DNA of 64,000 bases from Spiroplasma sp. BIUS-1 (lineage in GTDB: Bacteria; Bacillota_I; Bacilli_A; Mycoplasmatales; Mycoplasmataceae), in assembly GCF_010365805.1 (NCBI RefSeq), contig NZ_CP048386.1, positions 310,001 through 374,000 of the forward strand. Reading direction: 5' to 3'. Each line of letters starts with the position of its first letter. Position 1 is the first letter of the stretch. Below the pieces are notes generated by a model. It did not search any database, had not been told where the DNA came from, and saw only the letters and a program-made list of their open reading frames with translations. This document shows positions 1-12,215 of this stretch, one piece after another. A program made the position numbers and the translations under genes.

Positions 1-683
1 ATAATTCTATAGCTATTAATGCATATAAATTAATTAGAGAAGTTGGTTTTGAAAATGTAAGTATTGATTTAATGTATAACTTATATGATCAAACTAAACA
101 AAACATCCAAACTGATTTAAATTACATTAACGAACTTAAACCTGATCACATATCTTGATATTCATTGATAATGAAAGAAAAATCTGTTTGAGGAAGAAAA
201 AATATGAAGGTTCCTGAAAATGATGAACTTTTTGACGAAATAGTAAATCAAGGTTTAAAAGAATTGGGCTATATTAGATATGAAATTTCAAACTACTCTT
301 TAGGAGAAAAAAATAAATCAATTCATAATATGTCGTATTGAAATAACTCGTTATTTGCAGGTGTTGGAATAGGAGCAACTGGTTTTGAACAAATAGATGG
401 TGAATATTATTTAACTAAAAATGAAGGTAATATATTAAATTACAAAAAAGAGTTTGAACACCTTTCAAAAGAAGATTATTACTTCCAAATAGTTATGATG
501 GGACTTCGTTTAGTTGATGGAATAGATATATCTTTAGATATAAATAAAGAAATATATGATTTCTATAAACAAAAAATAGAAGAAAAAATAAAAGATAATC
601 TTTTAGAAATAGTTGATAATAAAATTAGATGTACAGAAAGGGGATTTAATATCTTGAATGAGATATTAATAGATTTCTTATAG
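1..683 (+). CDS. hemW: HemW-like radical SAM protein (C-terminal part, cut by window edge)
   Basis: The open frame begins at base 3, so the N-terminal radical SAM core with its CxxxCxxC cluster motif lies outside the window. The visible 226 residues match the C-terminal half of the HemW/HemN family: a segment like IDLMYNL followed by QT, then HISWYSL and YEISNYSL, and a C-terminal winged-helix-like tail. Family members are heme chaperones or coproporphyrinogen oxidase-like enzymes. Mollicutes lack heme synthesis, so the role here is unclear. Two TGA codons encode conserved Trp residues. The TAG stop is one base before the pncA start, so the two genes are probably co-transcribed. Confidence 0.88.
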
Positions 684-684
684 A

Positions 685-1170
685 ATGAAAAAAGCACTAA
701 TAGTTGTAGACTACCAATTTGATTTTGCAGATCCAAAAGGTAAGTTATATGTATCTCAAGGAGAAACAATAAAGCAAGGTATTTTAGAAAAAATTGAAGA
801 ATACAAATTAAATCAAGATTATGTTATTTTTTCAGGAGATTTCCATCCAAGTAATCATGTTTCTTTTGCTGAGTGGGGAGAACATTGTCTTGTTGGAACT
901 AGTGGAGTAGAATTTTATGTTGATAGTTCAAAAGCTGATTTAATAATTAAAAAAGGTACAGAACTAAAATATGATAGTTATTCTGCTTTCTATGTTGCTC
1001 AAGAATTAAATGTGGATTCAGGTCTTGACTCTTGATTAAAGCAAAGAGAAATAAAACAATTAGAAATATGTGGATTGGCGTTAGATGTTTGTGTTCAAGC
1101 AACTTATGATGATTCAATAAAAAAAGGATATGAAAGTTTTATAAATTATGATTTATCAAAAAAAATATAA
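685..1170 (+). CDS. pncA: Nicotinamidase (isochorismatase-like hydrolase)
   Basis: This 161-residue protein fits a nicotinamidase, which deamidates nicotinamide to nicotinate for NAD salvage. Family features are visible: catalytic Asp9 in VVDYQFDF, the metal-binding DxH...H set (Asp52, His54, His58) in GDFHPSNH, a lysine at Lys90 in the catalytic position, and nucleophile Cys136 in ALDVCVQATYDD. It is shorter than typical PncA (about 180-210 residues), mainly at the C-terminus. It follows hemW by one base with no separate ribosome site visible, which suggests translational coupling. A strong hairpin terminator begins at its last codons. Confidence 0.9.
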
Positions 1171-1191
1171 CTATTTAGTTATATTTTTTTT
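1158..1191 (+). terminator. Intrinsic terminator after pncA
   Basis: An A-rich arm ending TATAACT pairs with AGTTATA followed by eight T residues, with a short loop. It overlaps the end of pncA. Confidence 0.8.
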
Positions 1192-1225
1192 GTAAAAAAG
1201 CGATTAATAAAAAAGGAGGAAAATT

Positions 1226-1978
1226 ATGTTAAAACAAATTATTAATAAGGAAGAAAATAACCTAATCTTTTCACAAATTACAAATAGTGAAGAGTTCATA
1301 GATTTCAAAGATGTTATATATAACTTCTTAAATCAGCCTCAAATTAAAATAGAATCTGACTATGATAAACTTTTCACAAGTGCAATTAAGAAAAACTGTT
1401 TTAAAGAAGTTGTTAAAGAGCTTGAAAAAGACTTTAAAAATAACTATACACTATGAAAAATTACAGAGAGAATATGTTATCTAACAAACTCATTTTTCTC
1501 AAGTAAATTTAAAAATGGCGAAGGTCTTAAAATACTTCAAAAAATATTTATGCTAAAACAAGTATTCTTAGCACAATTAAGATATAACCATAACATTTGA
1601 CTAAAGTTAGATGCAAATCAAAGTCAAAAGATTACATCTAAAAAAATAGAAAGTCCAATTAATTACAAGTTACTATTGCTTTTGTTTGATTTTAAAGAAA
1701 ATGACGAAAACTTTATAACTTTAACTGCTGATCAAAAAGCAACTTTAAATTTAGTTTTAAAATCAAATAAAATTGAAGATTTTGTAAGTTTAAAAAACTC
1801 TATTAAAACAGATATCTTTAAATATCTACCTTTAAATATGATGTTATTACAATCTCAGATGATAAAAAGTAACTCAAAACTTAACTTAAAAGAAAAAGCT
1901 AAATTATCATATTCAACATTTATGCAATTATTTTGTATATTTGTAGAAGAAAATTTATCTAGAAAAAAACTAAATTAA
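1226..1978 (+). CDS. Conserved hypothetical protein, 250 aa
   Basis: I do not recognise a family. The ATG at 1226 follows a near-perfect AAGGAGG ribosome site at 1214-1220. TGA at 1454 is read as Trp and the frame continues to TAA at 1976-1978. The protein looks soluble and helical, rich in Lys, Leu, Asn and Phe, with no signal peptide, clear membrane helix or cysteine motif. It has terminators on both sides, so it is likely monocistronic. The position just ahead of clpB gives no functional hint, since clpB has its own promoter and operators. Confidence 0.75.
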
Positions 1979-1983
1979 TAATA

Positions 1984-2011
1984 AAAGCACCTATTTTAGG
2001 TGTTTTTTTCT
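1984..2011 (+). terminator. Intrinsic terminator upstream of clpB
   Basis: GCACCTA and TAGGTGT form the stem, followed by a run of T. It separates the unknown gene from the CIRCE-controlled clpB promoter. Confidence 0.8.
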
Positions 2012-2029
2012 TATAAAAAAATCATAAAA

Positions 2030-2056
2030 TTAGCACTTTATCATTGACATTGCTAA
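2030..2056 (+). promoter_or_regulatory. CIRCE operator 1 of clpB (HrcA binding site)
   Basis: TTAGCACTT-N9-CATTGCTAA matches the CIRCE consensus TTAGCACTC-N9-GAGTGCTAA with changes in both arms. It overlaps the TTGACA -35 at 2044-2049. Confidence 0.8.
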
Positions 2057-2071
2057 AACAAAATGTATTAT
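2044..2071 (+). promoter_or_regulatory. clpB promoter
   Basis: A consensus -35 TTGACA (2044-2049) and a -10 TATTAT (2066-2071) are 16 bases apart. CIRCE 1 covers the -35 and CIRCE 2 lies just downstream of the -10, so bound HrcA would block polymerase from both sides. Confidence 0.75.
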
Positions 2072-2079
2072 ATTATTGA

Positions 2080-2106
2080 TTAGCAAATGAATAGATAGAG
2101 TGCTAA
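2080..2106 (+). promoter_or_regulatory. CIRCE operator 2 of clpB
   Basis: TTAGCAAAT-N9-GAGTGCTAA has a perfect consensus right arm and a left arm altered in its last bases. It lies between the -10 and the ribosome site. Confidence 0.82.
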
Positions 2107-2124
2107 TACAAAGGAGGAAATTTT

Positions 2125-4272
2125 ATGGATTTTACACAAAAACCAGATCCTTTAAATGATCCAGAAATCTTAAGTAAATATACTAGAGATTTGACAAAGG
2201 ACGCTAAAGAAGGAAAAATAGATCCCATCATCGGTAGAGATGATGAAATTATGAGAGTAATTAGAATATTGAGTAGAAAAACAAAAAACAACCCAGTTCT
2301 TATCGGAGAACCTGGAGTTGGTAAAACAGCTATTGCTGAAGGTTTGGCTCAAAGAATAAATAAGGGTGATGTTCCAAGTGTTCTTAAAGATAAAAGAATT
2401 CTTGAATTAGATATGGGAAGCGTAATGGCTGGAGCTAGTTTTTTAGGTGACTATGAAGCTAGAATAAAAGGTATTGTTAATGCAATACAAAAAGAAGATG
2501 GTCAAGTAATACTTTTCATAGATGAATTACATTTAATAGTTGGAGCTGGAAAAACTGGTAATGGAGGGGGAATGGATGTTTCCAACCTTCTAAAACCAGC
2601 TCTTGCAAGAGGTGGTATCAAAGTAATTGGTGCTACAACTTTAAAAGAATATAGAGAATATATTGAAAAAGATGCTGCATTAGAAAGAAGATTTCAAAAA
2701 GTTATTGTAAGTGAACCAACAATTGAAGAAACAATTTCAATATTAAGAGGTTTAAAAGAACGTTTTGAAACATATCATGGAGTTAGAATACATGATAATG
2801 CTTTAGTTGCAGCAGCTCAATTGAGTGATAGATATATTTCAGATAGATTCTTGCCTGACAAAGCTATAGATTTAGTTGATGAAGCAAGTGCTACTATAAA
2901 AACTGAATTAGCTTCTGTTCCAACAGAGTTGTATCAAATTGACAGAAAAGTTATGCAATTAGAGATTGAAAAAGCAGCTCTTTCTAAAGAAAAAGATGAA
3001 AAATCTCAAGAAAGATTAGAACAAGCTGATAAAGAATTAACTTCTTTAAAGCAAAAACAATCTGAATTTAATGAAAAATGAAATGCAGAAAAAAGTGCGC
3101 TTGAAAAAATAAATCAATTTAGATCAACAATTGACTCATTAAAAATTGAATTAGAACAAGCACAAGCACAAGCAAATTACCAAAGAGCTGGAGAAATTCA
3201 ATACTCACTTTTACCGGCTTTAGAAAAACAATTGGAAACTGCGCTTGATAGTAAAAAAGAAAAACTAATTTCTGAAGAAGTTACTGAAAGTGAAATAGCT
3301 TCTATAGTTTCTAGATGAACTGGAATTGAAATGGAAAACTTAATCGAAAGTGAAAAACAAAAACTTTTAGGATTAAATACTCAACTTAAAAAGATGGTAA
3401 AAGGTCAAAATCAAGCAATTGAACTTGTATCTGATGCAATCATTAGAAGTAGAAGTGGTATTAAAGATCCAAACAAACCAATAGGTAGTTTCTTATTTTT
3501 AGGACCTACTGGGGTGGGTAAAACTGAAGTTGCAAAATCACTTGCAAGAAATTTATTTGGAAGTGAAAAGAAAATGTTACGTTTTGATATGTCAGAATAC
3601 ATGGAAAAACATTCAGTTTCTAAATTATTGGGTTCTCCTCCAGGATATGTTGGATATGAAGAAGGTGGAAAACTAACTGAAGCAGTTAGAAGAGCACCAT
3701 ACTCAATATTACTATTTGATGAAGTAGAAAAAGCTCACCCAGATGTGTTTAATATTTTCTTACAAATATTAGATGATGGTAGAGTTACTGACTCTTTAGG
3801 AAAAACAATTGACTTTAAAAATACAATTATAATCATGACATCAAATATTGGTTCAGATTACTTAATATCAACTCCTTCTGAGTTGGTAGACCAAGATGTA
3901 TTAATGGAAAACTTGAAAAAATTCTTTAGACCAGAATTTTTAAACAGAATTGACAATATTGTTAACTTTAATTCTTTATCAAAAGAAGTTATAAAAGAAG
4001 TTATTGTAAAAACTTTAGATGAATTAAAAGAAAGAGTTCTGTCTACAAATGAATACATCATAAACTTCACAGATGCTTCAATTAAGAAAATTCTAGAAGA
4101 AGGGTATGATCAATTATATGGAGCAAGACCTATTAAAAGATATATTGAAAGAAACATTGAAACTTTAATTGCAAGAGCTATTGTTGGTGGAGAAATTGAA
4201 CCAAAAAGAAATTATGTAATAGATGTTAAAGATGACAAATTTGTTATATCAACTTCAAATAAATTAAATTAG
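2125..4272 (+). CDS. clpB: ClpB disaggregase lacking the N-terminal domain
   Basis: This 715-residue AAA+ chaperone works with DnaK/DnaJ/GrpE to pull apart protein aggregates. It starts directly at the first AAA+ module, without the roughly 150-residue ClpB N domain, as seen in other mollicutes. Walker A1 is GEPGVGKT at residues 61-68 and Walker A2 is GPTGVGKT at 460-467. Between them lies the charged coiled-coil middle domain at about 260-385. The RIDNIVNF and YGARPIKR segments near the end are typical sensor and C-terminal motifs. Two TGA codons (3079 and 3316) encode Trp. The ATG at 2125 follows AAAGGAGG. Two CIRCE operators control the promoter, and a third overlaps the stop codon. Confidence 0.97.
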
Positions 4273-4295
4273 CACTTGATTATTAAGAGTGCTAT
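4269..4295 (+). promoter_or_regulatory. CIRCE operator of hrcA-grpE-dnaK, overlapping the clpB stop
   Basis: TTAGCACTT-N9-GAGTGCTAT differs from the consensus at one base in each arm. The clpB TAG stop (4270-4272) is inside its left arm. A possible promoter, TTGATT (4276-4281) and TAAACT (4299-4304) with 17-base spacing, overlaps it. Confidence 0.85.
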
Positions 4296-4333
4296 TGATA
4301 AACTAGATATGTATTGTTATGGAGGTGTTTTAA

Positions 4334-5353
4334 TTGTTATCACAACGTCAGAGCATGATTTTGAAATCAATAATTGAAGAATATATCAAAACAGCTGCAC
4401 CTGTTGGTTCGAAAAGAATTCAAGAAGTTTTAGCAATTGAAGTATCTTCTGCAACAATTAGAAACGAATCAGCATCCTTAGAAGAACAGGGTTTTCTAGA
4501 AAAAGCCCATACTTCTTCAGGAAGAGTTCCTTCAACAAAAGGTTATAGATATTATGTTGATAACTTAATGGAATCAAATAATATTGACGATATTAAATAT
4601 CAAATAGATGAAATCTTTAAAAAAAGAGGAGCTACTATTGATGAAATTTTAGATCAAACTTCATCAATATTGAGTGAAATGACTAAGTTGGCAACAGTGG
4701 TTGCAACTTCAGATACAAATGATGAAGTTAGACTTTCAAAAGTAGAATTAGTACCTATATCAAATAAGTCGGCAATAGTTATATTTGTTCTTTCTAATGG
4801 AACTATCCAAAATAAAACAATTAATTTGGAATCAGTTTCATTAGAAGAGTTAAGACTATCAATTGATTTATTTAATGAAAGGTTAATAAATTCTAAAATA
4901 TCTGAAATAGAGACTAAATCACAAGCAATGATACCAGTTTTAAAACAACAAGTTAAAAAATACGAGTTTGTTTTACAAACATTAGTGGGTGCATTGATTC
5001 ATACAGATTCAAATAAATCAAAAACTAGTGGAGTTAAATATTTATTGGAAAACCCTGAGTTTAATGATCCAAATAAAATTAAAGACATTATTGAATTTAT
5101 TGAAAACGCTTCTCCTTTTGCTTGATTCAATTATCAAAGCAAAACAAATAAAACAACTGTGGCTATTGGGTTAGAAACAGGAAATGAAAATGACGATATT
5201 GCAGTCATTGGTACTAACTTCCCCACAAAGGGTGGGGGAAAAGGTGCTTTAGCACTAGTTGGTCCTAAAAGAATTGAATACGATAAGGTTTCAAAACTTT
5301 TGGAATGAATAAGTAATAAGATCGAAGAGAAGTTTTTATTAGAAGGAGAATAA
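4334..5353 (+). CDS. hrcA: Heat-inducible transcription repressor HrcA
   Basis: HrcA binds CIRCE operators and represses chaperone genes, with activity tuned by chaperone availability. The 339-residue protein opens with the winged-helix N-terminus (QRQSMILKSIIEEYI, then TIRNE, and SSGRVPSTKGYRYYVD), followed by the GAF-like HrcA domain. It starts with TTG at 4334, because GGAGGTG at 4321-4327 is correctly spaced from it and no ATG fits. Two TGA codons (5123 and one at about 5306) are Trp. It leads the hrcA-grpE-dnaK operon behind its own CIRCE, which implies autoregulation. The grpE ATG follows the stop by two bases. Confidence 0.96.
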
Positions 5354-5355
5354 TA

Positions 5356-5940
5356 ATGGAAAAAGAAAAAATGAAATCAGTTTTAAATCTTTTTGAAACT
5401 ATAAAAAAAGAGTTAAAAATTGAAAAAAAAGAAGTTAAAGACGGAGAAGAAACTAAAGTTGAAGAACTTTCAAATATTGAAAAGTTGGAACTTGAATTTG
5501 TTGCTCTAACAGAAGAAAATGCAAAATTAGAAGAAGCTAGATTGATAGCTGTTGCTGATAACCAAAATACTGTTAGAAGATTTCAAAACGAAAGTATTTT
5601 AGTTAGAAAATACGGTGGAGAAAAATTAGCTTCAGAACTTATCCCTGCAATAGATATGTTTAGAGGAGTTTTAAAATCAACTCCAGATAATCCAGAAATA
5701 AAAAATTATTTAATGGGATTTGAAATGATAATTAACCAAATAGATCAAGCATTAACAAATGCTGGTGTAACAATGGTTAGTGTAAAACCTGGAGATGATT
5801 TTAATCCAGAATTACATTCAGCTATTGAACAAGTTAAATCAGAAGAATTTGAAACAGGAAAAATAGCAGTGGTTGTTTCAAATGGATATAAATTACATGA
5901 CAGAGTTATTAAACATGCTGCTGTAAAAGTAGCAGAATAG
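5356..5940 (+). CDS. grpE: GrpE nucleotide exchange factor
   Basis: GrpE releases ADP from DnaK and resets the chaperone cycle. The 194-residue protein has an acidic, Lys/Glu-rich N-terminal tail, a long coiled coil (about 50-110), and the conserved beta domain with PGDDFNPELHSAIEQV near 145-160 and a C-terminal HDRVIKHAAVKVA. Its ribosome site, GAAGGAG, lies within the last codons of hrcA, so the two are tightly coupled. It contains no Trp codons. Confidence 0.96.
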   Translation: MEKEKMKSVLNLFETIKKELKIEKKEVKDGEETKVEELSNIEKLELEFVALTEENAKLEEARLIAVADNQNTVRRFQNESILVRKYGGEKLASELIPAIDMFRGVLKSTPDNPEIKNYLMGFEMIINQIDQALTNAGVTMVSVKPGDDFNPELHSAIEQVKSEEFETGKIAVVVSNGYKLHDRVIKHAAVKVAE

Positions 5941-5956
5941 TATAGAAAGCATTTAA

Positions 5957-7774
<1,818 letters not shown>

Positions 7775-7775
7775 T

Positions 7776-7810
7776 TTTAAAAAACAACTAATCAATAGTT
7801 GTTTTTTAAA
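7776..7810 (+). terminator. Hairpin between dnaK and dnaJ
   Basis: A 15-bp inverted repeat (arms ending in ACAACTA and starting TAGTTGT, loop ATCAA) has A and T runs on either side. dnaJ has no CIRCE or clear promoter of its own, so this hairpin may only reduce read-through into dnaJ. Confidence 0.78.
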
Positions 7811-7830
7811 GATAGAAAAAGAGGTGTGTT

Positions 7831-8955
7831 ATGGCTAAAAGAGATTATTATGAAGTTTTAGGTGTTGCAAAGTCAGCATCAGAAGATGACATAAAAAAAG
7901 CTTATCGTAAATTAGCTAAAAAATACCACCCTGATATTTGTAAAGAACCAGATGCTGAAGAGAAATTTAAAGAAGCAACTGAAGCAGCTGAAGTTCTTTT
8001 AGATGCAAATAAACGTCAAACTTACGACCAATTTGGACATGATGGACTAAATGGAATGGGATCTGGATTTGGCGGATTTGGTGGCGGATTTGGAGACTTC
8101 TTCTCAAATATGGGAGGAGCTGGAGACTTCTTCTCAGATATATTCTCAAACTTCTTTGGGGGTAGATCTGGAGGTTCTTCAAGACAAAGATCATCAAGAG
8201 GAAAAGATATTGTCATAAGTGTTAGTTTATCTTTAAAAGAATTATTATTCGGAGTAGATAAAGATGTTACTTTAGATCTTGTTTCTAAGTGTGATGATTG
8301 TGATGGAGTTGGAGCAAAATCTAAATCTGATATTGTTGAATGTGAAGTATGTAATGGACATGGGGTTGTTACAGTTTTACAAGATATGGGAATTGCAAAA
8401 TTCCAAACTCAACAACCTTGTCCAAAATGTAAAGGACAAGGTAAAGAAAATAAAAACCCATGTAAAAGTTGTAGAGGTGATGGAGCTGTTATGAAAAAAG
8501 AAACAGTTACAATGCCAATACCAAAAGGTTTAGTACCAGATCAACAAATTGTATTGAGAAATGCAGGAAATTATTCAGTTGATGGTGGTGAAAGAGGACA
8601 TCTTTATGCTGATGTTCACTTGAAAGCATCAAAAAATGTAAAAATAGTAAATGATCATGATATTAAATTTAAATTCGATGTTAGTTATCTAGATGCGTTA
8701 CTTGCAAATGAAATCACAATAAAAACTCTTGATGGGGATGTTAACATAAAAATACCAAGGGGTGTTAAAAACGGAGAAATTATTACTGTTAAAAATTATG
8801 GTTTACACAAGGGTGTTAAATCTTCACACAGAGGTAATTTATTGTTAGAAGTTAACATTGTGATTCCAAAAGAACTTGATAAAGAAGAAAAAGAAAAAAT
8901 TGAAAGTTTAATGCAATTAACTGAATTCAAAGTAACAAATAATTTAGAAGAATAA
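7831..8955 (+). CDS. dnaJ: Chaperone protein DnaJ (Hsp40)
   Basis: DnaJ delivers substrates to DnaK and stimulates its ATPase. The 374-residue protein has all class I domains. The J domain carries the His33-Pro34-Asp35 motif. A Gly/Phe-rich linker (about 70-110) follows. Four zinc-finger CxxCxGxG repeats begin at residues 154, 171, 197 and 211, and two C-terminal beta domains complete it. Ribosome site AGAGGTG precedes the ATG. It contains no Trp. With no promoter visible in the 56-base gap, it probably depends on read-through of the dnaK terminator. Confidence 0.97.
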   Translation: MAKRDYYEVLGVAKSASEDDIKKAYRKLAKKYHPDICKEPDAEEKFKEATEAAEVLLDANKRQTYDQFGHDGLNGMGSGFGGFGGGFGDFFSNMGGAGDFFSDIFSNFFGGRSGGSSRQRSSRGKDIVISVSLSLKELLFGVDKDVTLDLVSKCDDCDGVGAKSKSDIVECEVCNGHGVVTVLQDMGIAKFQTQQPCPKCKGQGKENKNPCKSCRGDGAVMKKETVTMPIPKGLVPDQQIVLRNAGNYSVDGGERGHLYADVHLKASKNVKIVNDHDIKFKFDVSYLDALLANEITIKTLDGDVNIKIPRGVKNGEIITVKNYGLHKGVKSSHRGNLLLEVNIVIPKELDKEEKEKIESLMQLTEFKVTNNLEE

Positions 8956-8975
8956 CCCTTAGGGTTATTTTTTTG
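8952..8975 (+). terminator. Intrinsic terminator after dnaJ
   Basis: ATAACCCT pairs with AGGGTTAT, followed by seven T. It begins at the dnaJ stop codon. Confidence 0.82.
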
Positions 8976-9010
8976 ACAAAAGTATTTATTTTGATTTAAT
9001 CTTATTATTG

Positions 9011-9016
9011 TATAAT
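9011..9016 (+). promoter_or_regulatory. Promoter -10 of the acidic coiled-coil gene at 9037
   Basis: A consensus TATAAT sits 20 bases before the GGTGGAGG ribosome site. No good -35 lies at 17-base spacing. Confidence 0.5.
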
Positions 9017-9036
9017 CAATAGGTGGAGGTTTTACT

Positions 9037-10353
9037 ATGTCTGATAAAATTAAAGTTTTAAAAATCAATAAAGTCAAAGAAAATTTAATAGACGAAACTA
9101 CTGAAGAATTTTCTTCAGGAGATTTTTGATTTGAAAAAGACTTAGATCATTCTATATCAATGGATTTTGATAAGACAATTGCTATTAAAGATAAAAAAAC
9201 ATCTAAAATTGATATTGTTCAAAATGCAAACTCACATTTTTTTGAACCAAATAATAAAGATTTAGCAATCAAAAAAGAAGATATAGAAAATACAAAATTT
9301 GAATCAATAAACATAGTAGACAAAATGATTAAACCCACAAATTCTCATATTAGAAAAGAAATCATTGAAATGAGAAAAATGAGCTATGAGAATGAGCAAA
9401 GAGATAAAGATTATTTATTGAGTAAATTAAACGTTGACTTAAAACCCAATAATAATTTCAAAAATTATAATTTAGCAACAAAAGAAGAAGAAATGAAGCA
9501 ACAAAATAAAATAAATGATACTGTTCAAGAGCAAATGAATGTTTTAAATCAACAACAAACTTCTTTAGAAACCATGATCACAAAACAAGAACAAGATTTA
9601 AATCAATATAAAAATGATCAAATAACTAAAGTTATAAAAGATACTATTAAAGAATCATTTAAAGAAACATTAAACGAAAAATCTATTAAAAACGAAATTA
9701 AAAACTCAATTGATGATGAAATAACTAAAGAAGCTGAAAATAAAGACTTTGAAATAAAAAGTAATTTTCTTCTTGCTGATACAAAACTTGTTAAAAATGA
9801 ATTTAAAGAAACACAAGAAACAAAAAATGAACTTATAAAAACTGAAAAAAATGAAGTCACAGCACTAGATGAAGAAGTTAAAGAAGAAGAGAAAAATATT
9901 ATGGTTGAATTTGATAACTTAGAACACAAGCAAAATAATCAAGAAGCACTTTCTAAAAGTAAAATAAGCAAAAGAACTTTATTTGATGAAATGGATACAA
10001 AAGAATTAAGTGAATTTTTCAATGATGAAAGCAACAAGTATTCAGTTCCAGTTTTTAATAATAATGATTACACTGTTGCAAATACAGTTGATGATTTAGA
10101 AAAAGCTATTAATAATCTTGAGTTTGGTAGCAAAAAAATCAGAGAGAAAGAGAAGTTTTTTGATCAAGATGGTGGAACTACACAACTTGTTGAAAGTTTA
10201 CAATTAACATCAAGAAATGCTAAAAAAGCCAGTGTCGATCCAATTAACTTTGACTCTTTTGAAACTTGATTTAATAATTCTAGAGATGTTAAAAAAATGG
10301 CTAAATTAGCTAAAAAAGAAAATAAAAAAATGATAAAAATAAGTAAAAAATAA
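9037..10353 (+). CDS. Uncharacterised charged coiled-coil protein, 438 aa
   Basis: I do not recognise a family. The ATG at 9037 follows GGTGGAGG. TGA codons at about 9127 and 10267 are Trp. The protein is hydrophilic, dominated by Lys, Glu, Asn and Asp. Long Gln/Lys/Glu-rich stretches (about 130-275) predict a coiled coil. There is no signal peptide or membrane segment. The C-terminus turns strongly basic (MAKLAKKENKKMIKISKK), so the chain has an acidic middle and a basic tail. A structural or scaffolding role is possible but unproven. mnmA follows 12 bases after the stop, so they are probably co-transcribed. Confidence 0.75.
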
Positions 10354-11493
<1,140 letters not shown>

Positions 11494-11541
11494 TTAAAAA
11501 TAAGTTAAAATAAATATGATTTAAAGAAAGAGGAATGTTGT

Positions 11542-12171
11542 ATGTTTTTAAGTTCAAGCGCAAGTACAATTGTTATTGGTGTAGTAGTATTAGTTGTTTT
11601 AGTTTTTGTTATTGTTTCTTCAATAACAAGTAAAAAAGCTCAAAAAGTTGAGCAACAAAAAAGAAAAAAAGTAGTTAAAGAGGAAATAAAAAACTATCTT
11701 GCTAAAACACAAAATATTAAAAATATTAAAATAGAATATGAAAAAGTTTATGCAAGAAAAGGTCAAGAATACAAGTATAGAGACGTTTTTGACGTAGTTG
11801 TTCAAATTTTCGAACCAAAAACTAATAAATTAATGACAACAAATGCTTATGAAGTTGAAGGTATAACAACAAAATCTGGAAAAAATAATTATGTTACTGC
11901 ATGACAAGTAAATGGTGAAATAGATCTTGAAAATACTCAAAGAAGAATCGCTATTGCTGAGAAAAAAGTAAAATTAACAAAACAAGAAAAAGTTGTTCTT
12001 AAAAAAGAAGAAAAAGAAAAAGCTATAGAACATAAAGTTCAAATTAAAGAAGAAATGAAAAACATTAAAGAAGAGAAAAAATACCAAAAAGAAAACAAGG
12101 ATTTAAATCTTCAAATGGATAAAGCTATAAAAGCAACAACAGTTAAATTTATACCAAGAAGAAATAAATAA
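11542..12171 (+). CDS. Membrane-anchored coiled-coil protein, 209 aa
   Basis: Family not recognised. An N-terminal hydrophobic helix (about residues 7-28, rich in Val and Ile) is followed by a very basic stretch, so the protein probably has one membrane anchor with the bulk in the cytoplasm. A short mixed domain containing DVFDVVVQIFEP and NYVTAWQVNGEID lies at about 55-130. A Lys/Glu-rich coiled coil (about 130-195) and a basic tail follow. One TGA encodes the Trp of TAWQVN. The ribosome site is AAGAGGA. A possible promoter lies in the short gap after mnmA, and a terminator follows the stop. Confidence 0.72.
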
Positions 12172-12195
12172 CATATTTTTTAATATGTTTTTTTT
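12170..12195 (+). terminator. Intrinsic terminator
   Basis: ACATATT pairs with AATATGT, followed by eight T. It begins at the stop codon of the preceding gene. Confidence 0.75.
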
Positions 12196-12215
12196 GTTTA
12201 AAAGGAGAAGAAAAA

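Noticed and set aside
2125-4272. clpB, hrcA, dnaK, lon, infB and others looking like strings of broken fragments
   Set aside because: The only interruptions are TGA codons at conserved Trp positions. Read with code 4 the genes are complete.
9618-9929. Open frames opposite the coiled-coil genes (also near 19581 and 26461)
   Set aside because: Ser/Phe-rich shadows of Glu/Lys-rich coding strands, without ribosome sites.
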